A stretch of 26,787 nt of DNA from JBOGEB01 sp050743125 (GTDB lineage: Bacteria > Actinomycetota > Nitriliruptoria > Euzebyales > Egibacteraceae), in the NCBI GenBank assembly GCA_050743125.1, contig JBOGEB010000042.1:1-26787 (forward strand), written 5' to 3'. The notes beneath the pieces are model-generated. The model ran no database searches. It worked only from the letters and a program-made list of their open reading frames with translations, and was not told where the DNA came from. The translations under genes were made by a program, and so were the position numbers. Each line of letters opens with the position of its first letter. The first letter of the stretch is position 1. Below, one piece after another: positions 1 through 9,152 of this stretch.

Positions 1-63
1 CGCCGACGAAGGCTCACCAGGGCGCCTCACGGCGCTGCCGCCCACCCTGAAGGGGCCTCGTCC

Positions 64-1386
64 TTACTCCAGCTCGAGGCCGAGCGCGTCGCGCGCTGCT
101 CCCACGGTGTACAGCGACCCTGTGACCACCACTGCGTCCTCGTCGGTGGCGAGTCCCGACGCGAGCTCGATCGCCTGCCCGACCTCCTCCACCGCCTCGA
201 CGGACCCGCCGGCCCGGCGGACCGCCTTTTTGATCTGGTTGAGCGGCGCGGCGCGGCTGCTGGGCGGCTGGGTGGCGACGACGTGGTCCGCGAATCGAAC
301 GACCTCGGCGGCGATCGCGTCGATGTCCTTGTCACCCAGGACACCGAGCACCGTGATCCGGTTGCGGAACGCGAACTCGCTGGACAGCGTGGCCGCCAGC
401 GCACGCGCGCCGGCGGGGTTGTGCGCGCCGTCAAGGACGACCGGCGGCCCCTCGTCACGGCGGACGACCTCGCACCGGCCCGGCGAGCGTACCGCGGCGA
501 ACGCTGCCCGGATCGCTCGAGGATCCAGCCCGCCGGCGAAGCCGAGCAGCCCCTCGACGGCCGCCAGCGCACAGGCCGCGTTGTCCGCCTGGTGCGCCCC
601 GTAAAGCGGAAGGAACAGCTCGTCAACGACCCCGGTGACGCCACGCAAGGTGAGTAGCTGCCCCCCGACCGCGGGCGCCCGGTCGACCACCTGAAAGTCG
701 CGGCCGGCCAAGACCAGTCGGCCGCCATGGCGCTCAGCGGCGTCGCGGATTACGGCCTCGACGGCGGGCTCCTGCGCGGCCGAGACCACTGCGGCGCCGT
801 CTTTCACGATGCCGACCTTCTCGCCAGCGACCTGCACCGGGGTGGCGCCGAGTTCGGGATGGTCGATCCCGATCCGTGTGAGCACCGCGACCTGCCCGTT
901 GACGAGGTTGGTCGCGTCCCACCGGCCGCCCATGCCGACCTCGAACACGCCGACATCGACTGGGGCGTCCGCGAACCGCACGAACGCGAGCGCGGTCAGC
1001 GTCTCGAAGAACGTCACCCGGTCGGGGTGGCGGGCGTCGATCTCAGCGAGGAACGGCCGCAAATAGTCGAGCCCTTCGCGCAGCTCCTTGTGGCTCAGCG
1101 GTCGCCCAGCCACGCGGATTCGTTCGCGGACGTCCTGGAGGTGCGGGGACGTGTACCCGCCCGCGGTCAGCCCCAGCGCTCCGAGCAGGCACGACACCAT
1201 GAATGCGGTGCTCGTCTTGCCGTTGGTCCCGGTGATCTGTATCGACGGGAATGCCTGGTCGGGGCGGCCCAGCAGCTCCGTGAGCGTGGTGATCCGATCC
1301 AGGTCCGGGACCATCCGGTTCGGGTGCCGCGCGAACAGCTCTGCGACGACGGACTCGTAGGTACTCATGCGTAGGTACACCGCCAT
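64..1386 (-). CDS. folC: Folylpolyglutamate synthase / dihydrofolate synthase
   Basis: This ATP-dependent ligase of the Mur-ligase superfamily adds glutamate to dihydropteroate and to reduced folates in the cytoplasm. The 440-residue product has the P-loop GTNGKTS at about residues 53-59, followed by the folate-loop region SPHLQDVRERI, then the motif MGGRWDATN near residue 150, and VVLDGAHNPAGA in the C-terminal third, all typical of FolC. The length is normal for the family. The start is uncertain: ATG at 1386 and ATG at 1368 (giving MSTYESVV) are both in frame and neither has a clear Shine-Dalgarno site. It is the last gene seen of the minus-strand block after valS and the small membrane protein, with a 37-bp gap to the latter. 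Bases 1-63 downstream hold no recognisable gene. Confidence 0.95.
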   Translation of the reverse strand: MAVYLRMSTYESVVAELFARHPNRMVPDLDRITTLTELLGRPDQAFPSIQITGTNGKTSTAFMVSCLLGALGLTAGGYTSPHLQDVRERIRVAGRPLSHKELREGLDYLRPFLAEIDARHPDRVTFFETLTALAFVRFADAPVDVGVFEVGMGGRWDATNLVNGQVAVLTRIGIDHPELGATPVQVAGEKVGIVKDGAAVVSAAQEPAVEAVIRDAAERHGGRLVLAGRDFQVVDRAPAVGGQLLTLRGVTGVVDELFLPLYGAHQADNAACALAAVEGLLGFAGGLDPRAIRAAFAAVRSPGRCEVVRRDEGPPVVLDGAHNPAGARALAATLSSEFAFRNRITVLGVLGDKDIDAIAAEVVRFADHVVATQPPSSRAAPLNQIKKAVRRAGGSVEAVEEVGQAIELASGLATDEDAVVVTGSLYTVGAARDALGLELE

Positions 1387-1423
1387 CCGGGTCTGCCCGG
1401 CCAGTCTACGGGCCGGCTTTGCG

Positions 1424-2227
1424 TCAGCCGGGCGGCGAGCTGTACGCCACCGTGACGAGCACGACGATCGCCAAGCCGGTCACCGCGGCAAGGAACACGA
1501 TCGGCAGCCAACGCCGGGCCTCCTCCACCGGTGTCAGAGGTCTGCGGTCGATCAGGAGCGGCCCGGCGGAAAGCGCCGTGGCTTGCTCGGTCGGGTCGAG
1601 CCGCGCCCAGTCGGCGCTGACCATGCAGTCCACGAGCGCCGAGATCCGCTCGGTGACCTCCTCGAGCGTGACACGCTCGAGCTGCAGGAACCGAGCCGTC
1701 TCGGCGTGGTCTCGCCTCAGGAGCACCAGGCGGGCGCGGGCGCAGATGTCGTTCGTCAGCGCCCAGAAATCGTCCAGCGCCCAGACGAGCGCTCGGCGCC
1801 ACAGCTCGCCGTCGAGGGCATCGCTGGCGGGCGGGAGCGCGAGGCAGGCCGGGACCCGGTCGGCGCGGTCGGCGCACTCCCCCAGCGCGTCGAGCGCGAC
1901 CTGCTCCTCGGCGTGCAGGCCGGCGAGCAGTCCTTCGAGCACTTCCGGGGCTCGACCGGCTGGCGCGCCCACTTCGAGCGGTGCGAGCGCGGCCCAGCAT
2001 GGGTCCACCAGGCTGGGCAGCTCGCCGGACTGGGCGAGATCCCAGGACGCAAGCACCTCGCAGACCGCCGCCGGGCAGTCGCCGAGCAGCGCGTCCGCGA
2101 CCTCGGCGAGTCCCCGTAGGTTCACCGCCTCCAGCCGTAGCCGCAGCGCCACCAGCTCGGCCCCAGGCATGCCGGCTGCGAGCGACTCCTCCGGCTTGGC
2201 GCTACGGGTGTCAGGCGAGCCGGTCAT
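1424..2227 (-). CDS. Hypothetical protein with a C-terminal membrane anchor
   Basis: I do not recognise the family. The 267-residue product is rich in Ala, Leu, Glu and Asp, mostly predicted helical, and ends in one hydrophobic segment (about residues 239-260, WLPIVFLAAVTGLAIVVLV) followed by a short tail, so it is probably a cytoplasmic helical domain tethered to the membrane by its C terminus. Its ATG overlaps the valS stop codon (ATGA, 2224-2227), so it is probably translated by coupling to valS and is part of the same transcript, with folC next. The overlap and the steady codon use support a real gene. The link to tRNA charging or folate metabolism is positional only. Confidence 0.75.
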   Translation of the reverse strand: MTGSPDTRSAKPEESLAAGMPGAELVALRLRLEAVNLRGLAEVADALLGDCPAAVCEVLASWDLAQSGELPSLVDPCWAALAPLEVGAPAGRAPEVLEGLLAGLHAEEQVALDALGECADRADRVPACLALPPASDALDGELWRRALVWALDDFWALTNDICARARLVLLRRDHAETARFLQLERVTLEEVTERISALVDCMVSADWARLDPTEQATALSAGPLLIDRRPLTPVEEARRWLPIVFLAAVTGLAIVVLVTVAYSSPPG

Positions 2228-4746
2228 CCCGACGGCGTATCGGCCAGCTCGACGTCCACTCTCAGCTCATCCCGTTCGGCCGGTTCATCCTCAACGAGGT
2301 CAAGCACCTCCACTCGACCCGCATGCTTGAGGTCAGTGGCGGTCGCACGGAGGGCCGCAAGTCGCTCGGGGTGCCCGTAGACGACCGCTCGGGCGACCGG
2401 CGCCCGTATGGAGAGCTTGGCCGTGCTCTTCACCCTACGGATCTCGCTCAGCACCTCAGTGGCCGTGATGAGCACGCGAGGGTCGCCTTCGACGCCGACG
2501 TCGGCCGACGGCCAGGTGGCGCGATGCACCGACCCTTCCTGCCACCACGACCAGATCTCCTCGGTGACGAACGGCATGAACGGCGCGAACAGGCGGAGGA
2601 GGGTCGCCAGAGCCGTTCGTAGCGCACCGTGCGCCGAGGCAGCGGCGGCCTCGCCTTCGGACCCGTAGGCGCGCTCCTTGACGAGCTCGAGGTAGTGGTC
2701 GCAGAAGCTCCAGAAAAAGGCCTCCGTGCGCTCAAGTGCTCTGGCGTAGTCGTAGCCCTCGAAGGCGTCCGTTGCCACGGCCACAAGCTCACCGAGGCGG
2801 GCCAACAGCGCTCGGTCGAGCGGCTCGGTGACCTCGCCGACCGGGCCAGGCTGGGCAAGTACGAAGCGGCTGGCGTTGAGCAGCTTGATCGCGAGGCGGC
2901 GGCCCACCCGCATCTGCGCCTCGTCGAACGCGGTGTCGGTGCCGGGTCTGCCGCTCGCCGCCCAGTAGCGGACGGCGTCCGACCCGTACTGCTCGAGCAG
3001 GCCCGTCGGCGTGACGACGTTGCCTTTCGACTTCGACATCTTCTTCCGGTCGGGGTCGACCACCCAGCCGGAGATCGCCGCAGTGGACCAGGGCAGGCGG
3101 CCATGCTCCAGGTGCGACCGGACGACGGTGTAGAAGAGCCACGTCCGAATGATCTCGTGGGCCTGAGGCCGCAGGTCCATCGGGAAGATCAGATCGAAAA
3201 GGCCAGGATCCTCCTCCCATCCACCGGCGATCTGCGGGGTCAACGACGAGGTCGCCCAGGTGTCCATGACGTCGGGGTCACCGACGAAGCCGCCCGGCCG
3301 CCCCCGTTGCGAGGCGTCGTAGCCCTCCGGAACGTCGGTGGAGGGGTCGATCGGCAGCCGCGCCTCGTCCGGGACGATCGGGCGGCCGTGGTCGACGGTC
3401 CCGTCCCCATGAACGGGATACCAGAGCGGGATCGGGACGCCGAAGAACCGCTGGCGGCTGACGAGCCAGTCGGTGTTGAGACCGTGAACCCAGTGCTCGT
3501 ACCGGGTACGCATGTGCGCGGGCACCCAGTCGAGCTCCTCACCCCTTGCGAGGAGCTTGTCGCGATGGTCGAGGATGCGGATGAACCACTGGCGGCTCGT
3601 AACGATCTCGAGCGGCCGGTCCCCCCGTTCGTAGAACTTGACCGCATGCGTGATCGGCCGCGGCTCGCCGATCAGGTCGCCCGAGTCCCGGAGGAACCCC
3701 ACGATGGCTTCCCTTGCTTTGGCGATGGGCTGGCCAGCAAGCGCAGACCACGCCGGCCCGTCCGGGACGCCGTGGGGTGGGTCCTGCCGGATCCGGCCCT
3801 CCCGCGTGACGACCGACCGAACGGGCAGCTGGAGCTCACGCCACCAGATCACGTCCGTCACGTCACCGAACGTGCACACCATCGCGATCCCGGTCCCCTT
3901 GTCGGGGTCAGCGAGGTGGTGGGTGACTATGGGCACCTCCACACCAAAAAGTGGCGTGGGGACGGTGGACCCTGCCCGTGGTGCGTACCGGTCGTCGTCC
4001 GGGTGCGCGACCAGGGCGACGCAGGCAGGGAGCAGCTCGGGGCGGGTGGTCTCGATCTCGACGTCCCCGAACCGCAGGCGGTGGAACGCGCCGCCCAGCT
4101 CGCGGTCCTCCAGCTCGGCTTGAGCGACCGCGGTCCGGAAGGTGACGTCCCAGAGCGTCGGCGCCTCCGCCTGGTACGCCTCTCCCCTCGCGAGGGCGCG
4201 AAGGAAAGCCCGTTGGGACGCTCGCTGCGCGGTTTTCCCGATTGTGGCGTACGTCCGCGACCAGTCGACCGAGAGCCCCAGCCGACGCCAGAGATCCTCG
4301 AACGCCTGCTCGTCCTCGGCGGTGAGCCGATGGCACAGCTCGACGAAGTTCGGACGAGGTACGGAAACCTTCGGGCCCTTGGCCCCAGGCCTAGGCGGCG
4401 AGAAGCCGGGGTCATACGGGAGCGAGGGGTCACAGCGCACGTTGAAGTAGTTTTCGACACGACGCTCCGTCGGAAGGCCGTTGTCGTCCCAGCCCATCGG
4501 GTAGAAGACCTCACGTCCGCGCATGCGCTGGTAGCGCGCCACGGTGTCCGTGTGCGTGTAGGAGAACACGTGCCCCACGTGGAGGGAGCCGCTCACGGTC
4601 GGCGGGGGGGTGTCGATCGCGTAGACGTCGGCTCGATCACGTGCCCGCCCGGGGTCGAACCGGTAGATCCTTTCCGCCTCCCAACGGGCGGACCACTTCG
4701 CTTCCAAACCCTCGACGGAGGGCTTCTCAGGGACGGTTGGGGTCAT
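2224..4746 (-). CDS. valS: Valyl-tRNA synthetase
   Basis: This enzyme charges tRNA-Val with valine and edits misactivated threonine. The 840-residue product is a class I synthetase. It has the HIGH-type motif HVGH at residues 56-59, the ValRS signature GWDDNGLPTERRV shortly after, an inserted editing domain, and the KMSKS loop at about 567-571 followed by an anticodon-binding region. It ends soon after that domain and seems to lack the long C-terminal coiled-coil arm of many bacterial ValRS, which I believe fits a shorter actinobacterial type. The start is placed at ATG 4746 (MTPTVPEK). The open frame continues upstream to 4941, but that extension is arginine- and proline-rich, overlaps the end of clpX and crosses its terminator, so it is not protein. 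The Shine-Dalgarno site is weak. Confidence 0.97.
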   Translation of the reverse strand: MTPTVPEKPSVEGLEAKWSARWEAERIYRFDPGRARDRADVYAIDTPPPTVSGSLHVGHVFSYTHTDTVARYQRMRGREVFYPMGWDDNGLPTERRVENYFNVRCDPSLPYDPGFSPPRPGAKGPKVSVPRPNFVELCHRLTAEDEQAFEDLWRRLGLSVDWSRTYATIGKTAQRASQRAFLRALARGEAYQAEAPTLWDVTFRTAVAQAELEDRELGGAFHRLRFGDVEIETTRPELLPACVALVAHPDDDRYAPRAGSTVPTPLFGVEVPIVTHHLADPDKGTGIAMVCTFGDVTDVIWWRELQLPVRSVVTREGRIRQDPPHGVPDGPAWSALAGQPIAKAREAIVGFLRDSGDLIGEPRPITHAVKFYERGDRPLEIVTSRQWFIRILDHRDKLLARGEELDWVPAHMRTRYEHWVHGLNTDWLVSRQRFFGVPIPLWYPVHGDGTVDHGRPIVPDEARLPIDPSTDVPEGYDASQRGRPGGFVGDPDVMDTWATSSLTPQIAGGWEEDPGLFDLIFPMDLRPQAHEIIRTWLFYTVVRSHLEHGRLPWSTAAISGWVVDPDRKKMSKSKGNVVTPTGLLEQYGSDAVRYWAASGRPGTDTAFDEAQMRVGRRLAIKLLNASRFVLAQPGPVGEVTEPLDRALLARLGELVAVATDAFEGYDYARALERTEAFFWSFCDHYLELVKERAYGSEGEAAAASAHGALRTALATLLRLFAPFMPFVTEEIWSWWQEGSVHRATWPSADVGVEGDPRVLITATEVLSEIRRVKSTAKLSIRAPVARAVVYGHPERLAALRATATDLKHAGRVEVLDLVEDEPAERDELRVDVELADTPSG

Positions 4747-4800
4747 CGCAGACTCGGATTTCTTGAACCGGCAGGACGCGGTTACGACTGGAGCGAGCAG

Positions 4801-4829
4801 AAGAATAAATGATCGCCCGCCGACGGGCG
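4801..4829 (-). terminator. Rho-independent terminator after clpX
   Basis: On the minus strand a 6-bp all-GC stem (4814-4819 pairs with 4824-4829, 4-nt loop) is followed by the T-rich run ATCATTTATTCTT. It lies about 22 nt past the clpX stop codon and before valS, so it should end or attenuate tig-clpP-clpX transcription ahead of valS. Confidence 0.65.
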
Positions 4830-4850
4830 CTGACGGCCGAGGCGTGGGGC

Positions 4851-6116
4851 CTACGCGGAGCGTTTGCGGCGCTCGGTCTCGGCGCGGGGTACGAGGGTGG
4901 GGTTGACGCGCTCGCGTACGACCTCGCCGGTGATGATGCACTCGCCCACGTCGTCCAGCGACGGGACCTCGTACATCGTGTTGAGGAGCACCTCTTCGAG
5001 GATGGCGCGCAGCCCGCGCGCGCCGGTGCCGCGGAGGATGGCCTGGTCGGCGATCGCCTCGAGGGCGTCGTGCGCGAAGTCGAGGCTGACCGAGTCGAAC
5101 TCGAACTGCTTTTTGAACTGCTTGACCAGCGCGTTCTTTGGCTCAGTGAGGATCTGGATCAGCGCAGCCCGGTCGAGTTGCTCGACGTTGGAGACGATCG
5201 GCAAGCGACCGACGAACTCGGGGATCAGCCCGAATTTGATGAGGTCCTCGGGCAAGACCTGGCGGTGGAGCGCGGAAAGGTCTTTTTCGCGCTGGCTGCG
5301 CAGGTCGGCGCCGAACCCGACGCCCTTGCGGCCGATGCGCTGCTCGATGATGTGCTCCAGCCCGGCGAACGCCCCGCCGCAGATGAACAGCACGTTCGTC
5401 GTGTCGATCTGGATGAACTCCTGGTGGGGATGTTTGCGACCGCCTTGGGGCGGGACGCTGGCGACCGTGCCCTCGAGGATCTTCAGCAGCGCTTGCTGGA
5501 CTCCCTCGCCCGAAACGTCACGGGTGATCGACGGGTTCTCGCTCTTGCGGGCGATCTTGTCGACCTCGTCGATGTAGATGATCCCGGTTTCGGCCTTCTT
5601 CACGTCGAAGTCGGCGGACTGGATGAGCTTGAGGAGGATGTTCTCGACGTCCTCCCCTACGTACCCGGCCTCGGTGAGCGCGGTCGCGTCGGCGATCGCG
5701 AACGGGACGTTGAGCATGCGGGCGAGCGTCTGGGCGAGCAGGGTCTTGCCGGACCCCGTGGGGCCGAGGACGAGGATGTTCGACTTTGCGATCTCGACGT
5801 CGTCGTCGCGTGTGGGCCCGCCCGCGCGGATCCGCTTGTAGTGGTTGTAGACCGCGACCGCAAGCGTCTTCTTGGCGGCCTCCTGGCCGACGACGTAGTC
5901 GTTCAGGAAATCGTAGATCTCGACCGGCTTGGGGAGATCGCCGGGGACGAGTTCAGGGGTCTCGGCGAACTCCTCCTCGATGATCTCGTTGCAGAGATCG
6001 ATGCACTCATCACAGATGTAGACGCCCGGACCGGCGATCAGCTTTTTCACCTGCTTCTGTGATTTTCCACAGAACGAGCACTTGAGCAGGTCGCCGCTCT
6101 CTCCGAACTTGCCCAT
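4851..6116 (-). CDS. clpX: ATP-dependent Clp protease ATP-binding subunit ClpX
   Basis: ClpX is the hexameric AAA+ unfoldase that feeds tagged proteins to ClpP. The 421-residue product has the N-terminal zinc domain with Cys13, Cys16, Cys35 and Cys38, Walker A GPTGSGKT at 118-125, the pore loop GYVG at 151-154, Walker B ending in Asp183-Glu184, an RKH substrate loop (GGRKHPH), and the small AAA+ domain at the C terminus. The start is ATG 6116 (MGKFGESGDLLKCSFCGK), because ClpX normally begins just before the zinc domain; an in-frame ATG at 6170 would add 18 charged residues. A weak G-rich Shine-Dalgarno region precedes the ATG. It lies 108 bp downstream of clpP and ends in its own terminator. 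Confidence 0.98.
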   Translation of the reverse strand: MGKFGESGDLLKCSFCGKSQKQVKKLIAGPGVYICDECIDLCNEIIEEEFAETPELVPGDLPKPVEIYDFLNDYVVGQEAAKKTLAVAVYNHYKRIRAGGPTRDDDVEIAKSNILVLGPTGSGKTLLAQTLARMLNVPFAIADATALTEAGYVGEDVENILLKLIQSADFDVKKAETGIIYIDEVDKIARKSENPSITRDVSGEGVQQALLKILEGTVASVPPQGGRKHPHQEFIQIDTTNVLFICGGAFAGLEHIIEQRIGRKGVGFGADLRSQREKDLSALHRQVLPEDLIKFGLIPEFVGRLPIVSNVEQLDRAALIQILTEPKNALVKQFKKQFEFDSVSLDFAHDALEAIADQAILRGTGARGLRAILEEVLLNTMYEVPSLDDVGECIITGEVVRERVNPTLVPRAETERRKRSA

Positions 6117-6224
6117 CCGTTCGTCCCGTCCCCTACTCGGTCCGTGGGTCGCCCGGCGGTGCCGAGCCACACTCGTTCATCGTAGCGGGCGGTGCGCTGG
6201 CAAACACACCACCGCCGTATCCGG

Positions 6225-6860
6225 TCAACTTGCCTTGAGGCGTGCGTCCTGAAGCTGCCGTGGGACCATCACCTCATCGACGATCCCGTAGGCCTTGGCC
6301 TCGTCGGCCGTCATGATGAAGTCACGGTCTGTATCGGCCGACACTTTGGTGATCGACTGGCCCGTCTTCTGCGCGAGGATCTCGTCGAGCAGGTTCCGGA
6401 TCCGCTGGACTTCACGGGCCTGGATCTCGATGTCGGCCGCTTGGCCCTCGGCGCCGCCCTGTGGCTGGTGGATCAGGATCCGGCTGTGCGGGAGGGCGAA
6501 GCGCTTGCCCCGCGTGCCTGCGGCAAGCAGGATCGCTGCCGCCGAGGCCGCCTGGCCCATGCAGATCGTCGTCACTTCAGGCCTGATGTACTCCATCGTG
6601 TCGTAGATCGCCAGCAGAGCGGTGACGGAGCCGCCTGGAGAGTTGATGTAGAGGTTGATGTCCTTCTCCGGATCCTCGGCCTCGAGGAAGAGAAGCTGGG
6701 CCATGATGAGGTTCGCGATCTCGTCGTTCACCGGCGTGGCGAGAAAGATGATCCGTTCCTTCAGCAGCCGCGAGTAGATGTCGAACGACCGCTCGCCTCG
6801 GTTCGTCTGCTCGACGACCATCGGGACAAGGTAACTGGTGGGGGACGAGACCTGAGACAT
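6225..6860 (-). CDS. clpP: ATP-dependent Clp protease proteolytic subunit
   Basis: ClpP is the serine peptidase that forms the tetradecameric chamber degrading proteins delivered by ClpX or other unfoldases. The 211-residue product has catalytic Ser106 (GQAASAAA), His131 (ILIHQP) and Asp180 (DTDRD), spaced as in E. coli ClpP. The residues after the nucleophile, ASAAA, differ from the common ASMGA. The start at 6860 is supported by AGGAG 6 nt upstream. The first dozen residues resemble a cleaved propeptide. It lies between tig and clpX, an ordinary order, but only one clpP copy is present, whereas many actinomycetes carry clpP1-clpP2 in tandem here. Confidence 0.97.
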   Translation of the reverse strand: MSQVSSPTSYLVPMVVEQTNRGERSFDIYSRLLKERIIFLATPVNDEIANLIMAQLLFLEAEDPEKDINLYINSPGGSVTALLAIYDTMEYIRPEVTTICMGQAASAAAILLAAGTRGKRFALPHSRILIHQPQGGAEGQAADIEIQAREVQRIRNLLDEILAQKTGQSITKVSADTDRDFIMTADEAKAYGIVDEVMVPRQLQDARLKAS

Positions 6861-6945
6861 CTACGGCTCCTGCCTACGAGGATGGCCTCCAGGCGACCGG
6901 GGCGGCCACACCGTGAACCATACCGTCGCGGGCACGCCGTCGTGG

Positions 6946-8316
6946 TTAGGCATCCCCAGCCTTGTCAGCCTCGTCAGGCTCGTCAGGCTCGTCAGGCTCG
7001 TCAGGCTCGGTGGGCTCGTCCGGTGGGGGGCCTGAGAGCACCTGGACCGAACCGGCGAGGTGGTCGATCGCCTTCCGCCGGAACACGTCCGCGTAGACCA
7101 CGCCGATACGGTCGGGATGGAGCATGAACTCCGCGAGCTTCTCGGGCGGCTGGCCGAGCCGGGCCGCCTGGACGGCCACCTCGGCGCCCAGGTCCTGCTC
7201 AGTCACCTCGACCCCCGCCTCGCGGCCCACGGCATCGACGACGAGCTGGGCCTTCACCGTGGCACGCACCTCGGCGGTGACCCGCTCGACGAGCTCGGGC
7301 ATCGTGGTGCCCGTCCGCTCGGCCAACTCCTCGACCGTCAGCCCGTACCCCTCGGCCTGGCGTTGGACCCCCGCGAGCGCGATGCGCAACTGGTCGTCCA
7401 CCATCGACTCGGGCAGCGGAACCTCGACGAGGTCGGTCACCGCCTGGACGACTTTGCTCCGCAGCTCGGCCGCGGCGTGCTGGCGCTTGTGCGCTTCCAG
7501 CTGGGTGCGCAAGTCCTCCCTCAGCTCGTCGATCGTGTCGAACTCGCTGGCCGTCACGGCGAAGTCGTCGTCGAGGTCGGGCAGCTTCTTGCGCTTCACC
7601 TCCTTGACGATCGCGACGAAGCTGCACTCTTGCCCGCGCAGGTCCTCCGGGTAGTCCGGGCCGAGCGTGTCGTGGAACTTCACGATCGCCCCGGCCTCAG
7701 TGCCCAGGAGCGCCTTGTCGATCGCCGTGTCGTCGTCGCCGGAGCCGATCTGGTAGAGCAGGTCCTCGCCGCTGGCCTCCTCGACCACCTGGCCACCCCG
7801 CTTACCGGTGATCGTGATGACCACGAAGTCGCCGCTGTCGGCCGGGCGGCGGACGGTCTCGAGTTCGGCGAAGCGCTCGCGGAGCGCGCCGAGCTCGTGG
7901 TCGACCTGCTCGTCGGCCACCTTCCATTCGGGGTGAGCGACCTGGACGGTCGTGTAGTCGGGAAGCTCGACCTCGGGCTGCACCTCGACCGTGGCGGTGA
8001 ACTCGGCGTCCTTGCCGTCCTCGAACGTGGCCACAGCGAACGACGGCCGCCCGACGACGGGTAACCCCTCGGCCTGCACAGCCTCGGCGTAGAACGACGG
8101 CAACGAGTCGCGGGCCGCCTCCTCGGCGAGCACACCCTTGCCGAGACGGCTCTCGAGCACCCGGCGAGGCACCCGCCCCGGCCGGAACCCTGGCACCTTC
8201 ACGGTCCCCGCGAGCTCCTTGGCCGCTCGCTCGATCGCCTCACGGACACGTTCCGCCTCGACCGTGACCGTCAGCTTGACGGTGGTCTCATCGACGTGCT
8301 CGACGGTGGTCTGCAC
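6946..8316 (-). CDS. tig: Trigger factor, ribosome-associated chaperone and prolyl isomerase
   Basis: Trigger factor binds the ribosome exit tunnel and shields nascent chains. The 456-residue product has the ribosome-docking motif GFRPGRVP at about residues 43-50, the FKBP-like prolyl isomerase domain (starting near SGDFVVITITGKRGG), and the helical C-terminal chaperone domain. It ends in an acidic tail of Asp-Glu-Pro repeats. I chose GTG at 8316 (MQTTVEHVDE) because GGAGG lies 5 nt upstream and the family usually starts at this point; a GTG at 8328 would add four residues and has no good Shine-Dalgarno site. It is the first gene of the minus-strand tig-clpP-clpX block, and the region 8317-8504 should carry its promoter. 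Confidence 0.95.
   Translation of the reverse strand: MQTTVEHVDETTVKLTVTVEAERVREAIERAAKELAGTVKVPGFRPGRVPRRVLESRLGKGVLAEEAARDSLPSFYAEAVQAEGLPVVGRPSFAVATFEDGKDAEFTATVEVQPEVELPDYTTVQVAHPEWKVADEQVDHELGALRERFAELETVRRPADSGDFVVITITGKRGGQVVEEASGEDLLYQIGSGDDDTAIDKALLGTEAGAIVKFHDTLGPDYPEDLRGQECSFVAIVKEVKRKKLPDLDDDFAVTASEFDTIDELREDLRTQLEAHKRQHAAAELRSKVVQAVTDLVEVPLPESMVDDQLRIALAGVQRQAEGYGLTVEELAERTGTTMPELVERVTAEVRATVKAQLVVDAVGREAGVEVTEQDLGAEVAVQAARLGQPPEKLAEFMLHPDRIGVVYADVFRRKAIDHLAGSVQVLSGPPPDEPTEPDEPDEPDEPDEADKAGDA
6961..7014. repeat. 9-bp tandem repeat encoding an Asp-Glu-Pro tail
   Basis: The unit CTCGTCAGG occurs four times perfectly in tandem (6970-7005), with a degenerate unit on either side. On the coding strand it gives repeated D-E-P at the trigger factor C terminus. 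Units of 9 bp can be gained or lost without changing frame. Confidence 0.9.
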
Positions 8317-8446
8317 AAGCTCCTCCACTGGATTTGAGGGGGGCCGGGTGGGTGGTCAGCGTGGGCGCCGACGCGCCGATCCTAGGATCACGCCGGGCGC
8401 CACGCCATGTTCAGCGGCAGAACGTTCCCAACGTGGGGGCCGCGGG

Positions 8447-8475
8447 GGGACGCCCATCCGCGGCTGTTCTAGGCT
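8447..8475 (+). promoter_or_regulatory. Possible promoter of the 8505 gene
   Basis: A -10-like TAGGCT (8470-8475) lies 17 bp after GGGACG (8447-8452), a weak -35. It is about 30 bp upstream of the start codon, with a G-rich Shine-Dalgarno region between. This is a match by eye only. Confidence 0.35.
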
Positions 8476-8504
8476 GAGCGCCACCGACGAGGGGAGAGGC
8501 AGCC

Positions 8505-9140
8505 ATGGAGCAGCAGGACAACGCCAACGGGGCCGAGCGCCCGGTCCTCTACGCGATCTGGACGCCCGTGCCGGGCCAGTTCAGCCATCCCACAGTCCGG
8601 GTCGAGCACGGTGATCTGGCCGCGGACATCGACGAGGAGCTGGCTCCGGTCATCCTGGAACTCTGGCGCGCGGGCATCCACACCGTCGGGTGCTGCCAGG
8701 ACGAAGGTGAGACGCTGACCGGTCCCTACCACGAGCGCCCGCACTACCAGCGGCTGCGTGAGTGGCACGCCGGCAGGGCCTATGTCGAGTTCGTCGAGTT
8801 CGCGGGCATGCTGGCCTTCTACGACGCGCTGGCCAACAGCGGGCCCCGGGACGCGTTCTATGAGCGTATGGCGTACCGAGCGGCGCCGGACAGCTGGCAG
8901 ACCGAGGTGGACCTGCGTGACGTGATCGACGACCCGGAGTTCGACTTCGACTGGCGACGGCCGTCGAAGTTCCGGATCGACGGCGGCCGGGTGAGCTTTC
9001 CCCGCAGCGACATCCCCGAGATCGGTGACCGGCTGTGTCGGCATCGCCGGGGCGAGACCGGCCCGCACACCATGCCGACGCAGGAGACCTTTCAACCGAC
9101 GCCTGAGGAGGCCGCCCGGTGGCTGGGCGACCAGCCGTGA
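8505..9140 (+). CDS. Hypothetical protein with a conserved-looking GCCQDEGE motif
   Basis: I cannot name the family with confidence. The 211-residue product is soluble and acidic, with no signal peptide or membrane segment. A region around residues 53-69 (LWRAGIHTVGCCQDEGE, adjacent Cys63-Cys64) looks like the W-x-x-G-x-x-T-x-x-x-C-Q motif I associate with small actinobacterial and phage-linked proteins of unknown function; that link is memory-based. A clear Shine-Dalgarno site (GGGGAGAGG) precedes the ATG. It is divergent from tig and convergent with the response regulator, and a 42-bp palindrome begins 20 bp after its stop codon. Confidence 0.75.
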   Translation: MEQQDNANGAERPVLYAIWTPVPGQFSHPTVRVEHGDLAADIDEELAPVILELWRAGIHTVGCCQDEGETLTGPYHERPHYQRLREWHAGRAYVEFVEFAGMLAFYDALANSGPRDAFYERMAYRAAPDSWQTEVDLRDVIDDPEFDFDWRRPSKFRIDGGRVSFPRSDIPEIGDRLCRHRRGETGPHTMPTQETFQPTPEEAARWLGDQP

Positions 9141-9152
9141 GCGCATGTTCGG

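Noticed and set aside
4747..4941. 65-codon upstream extension of valS
   Set aside because: It overlaps the clpX end and its terminator and reads as Arg/Pro-rich sequence not seen in ValRS.
4809..6062. A 417-codon plus-strand open frame
   Set aside because: It is the mirror of clpX, full of Asp, Glu, Leu and Val without family motifs.
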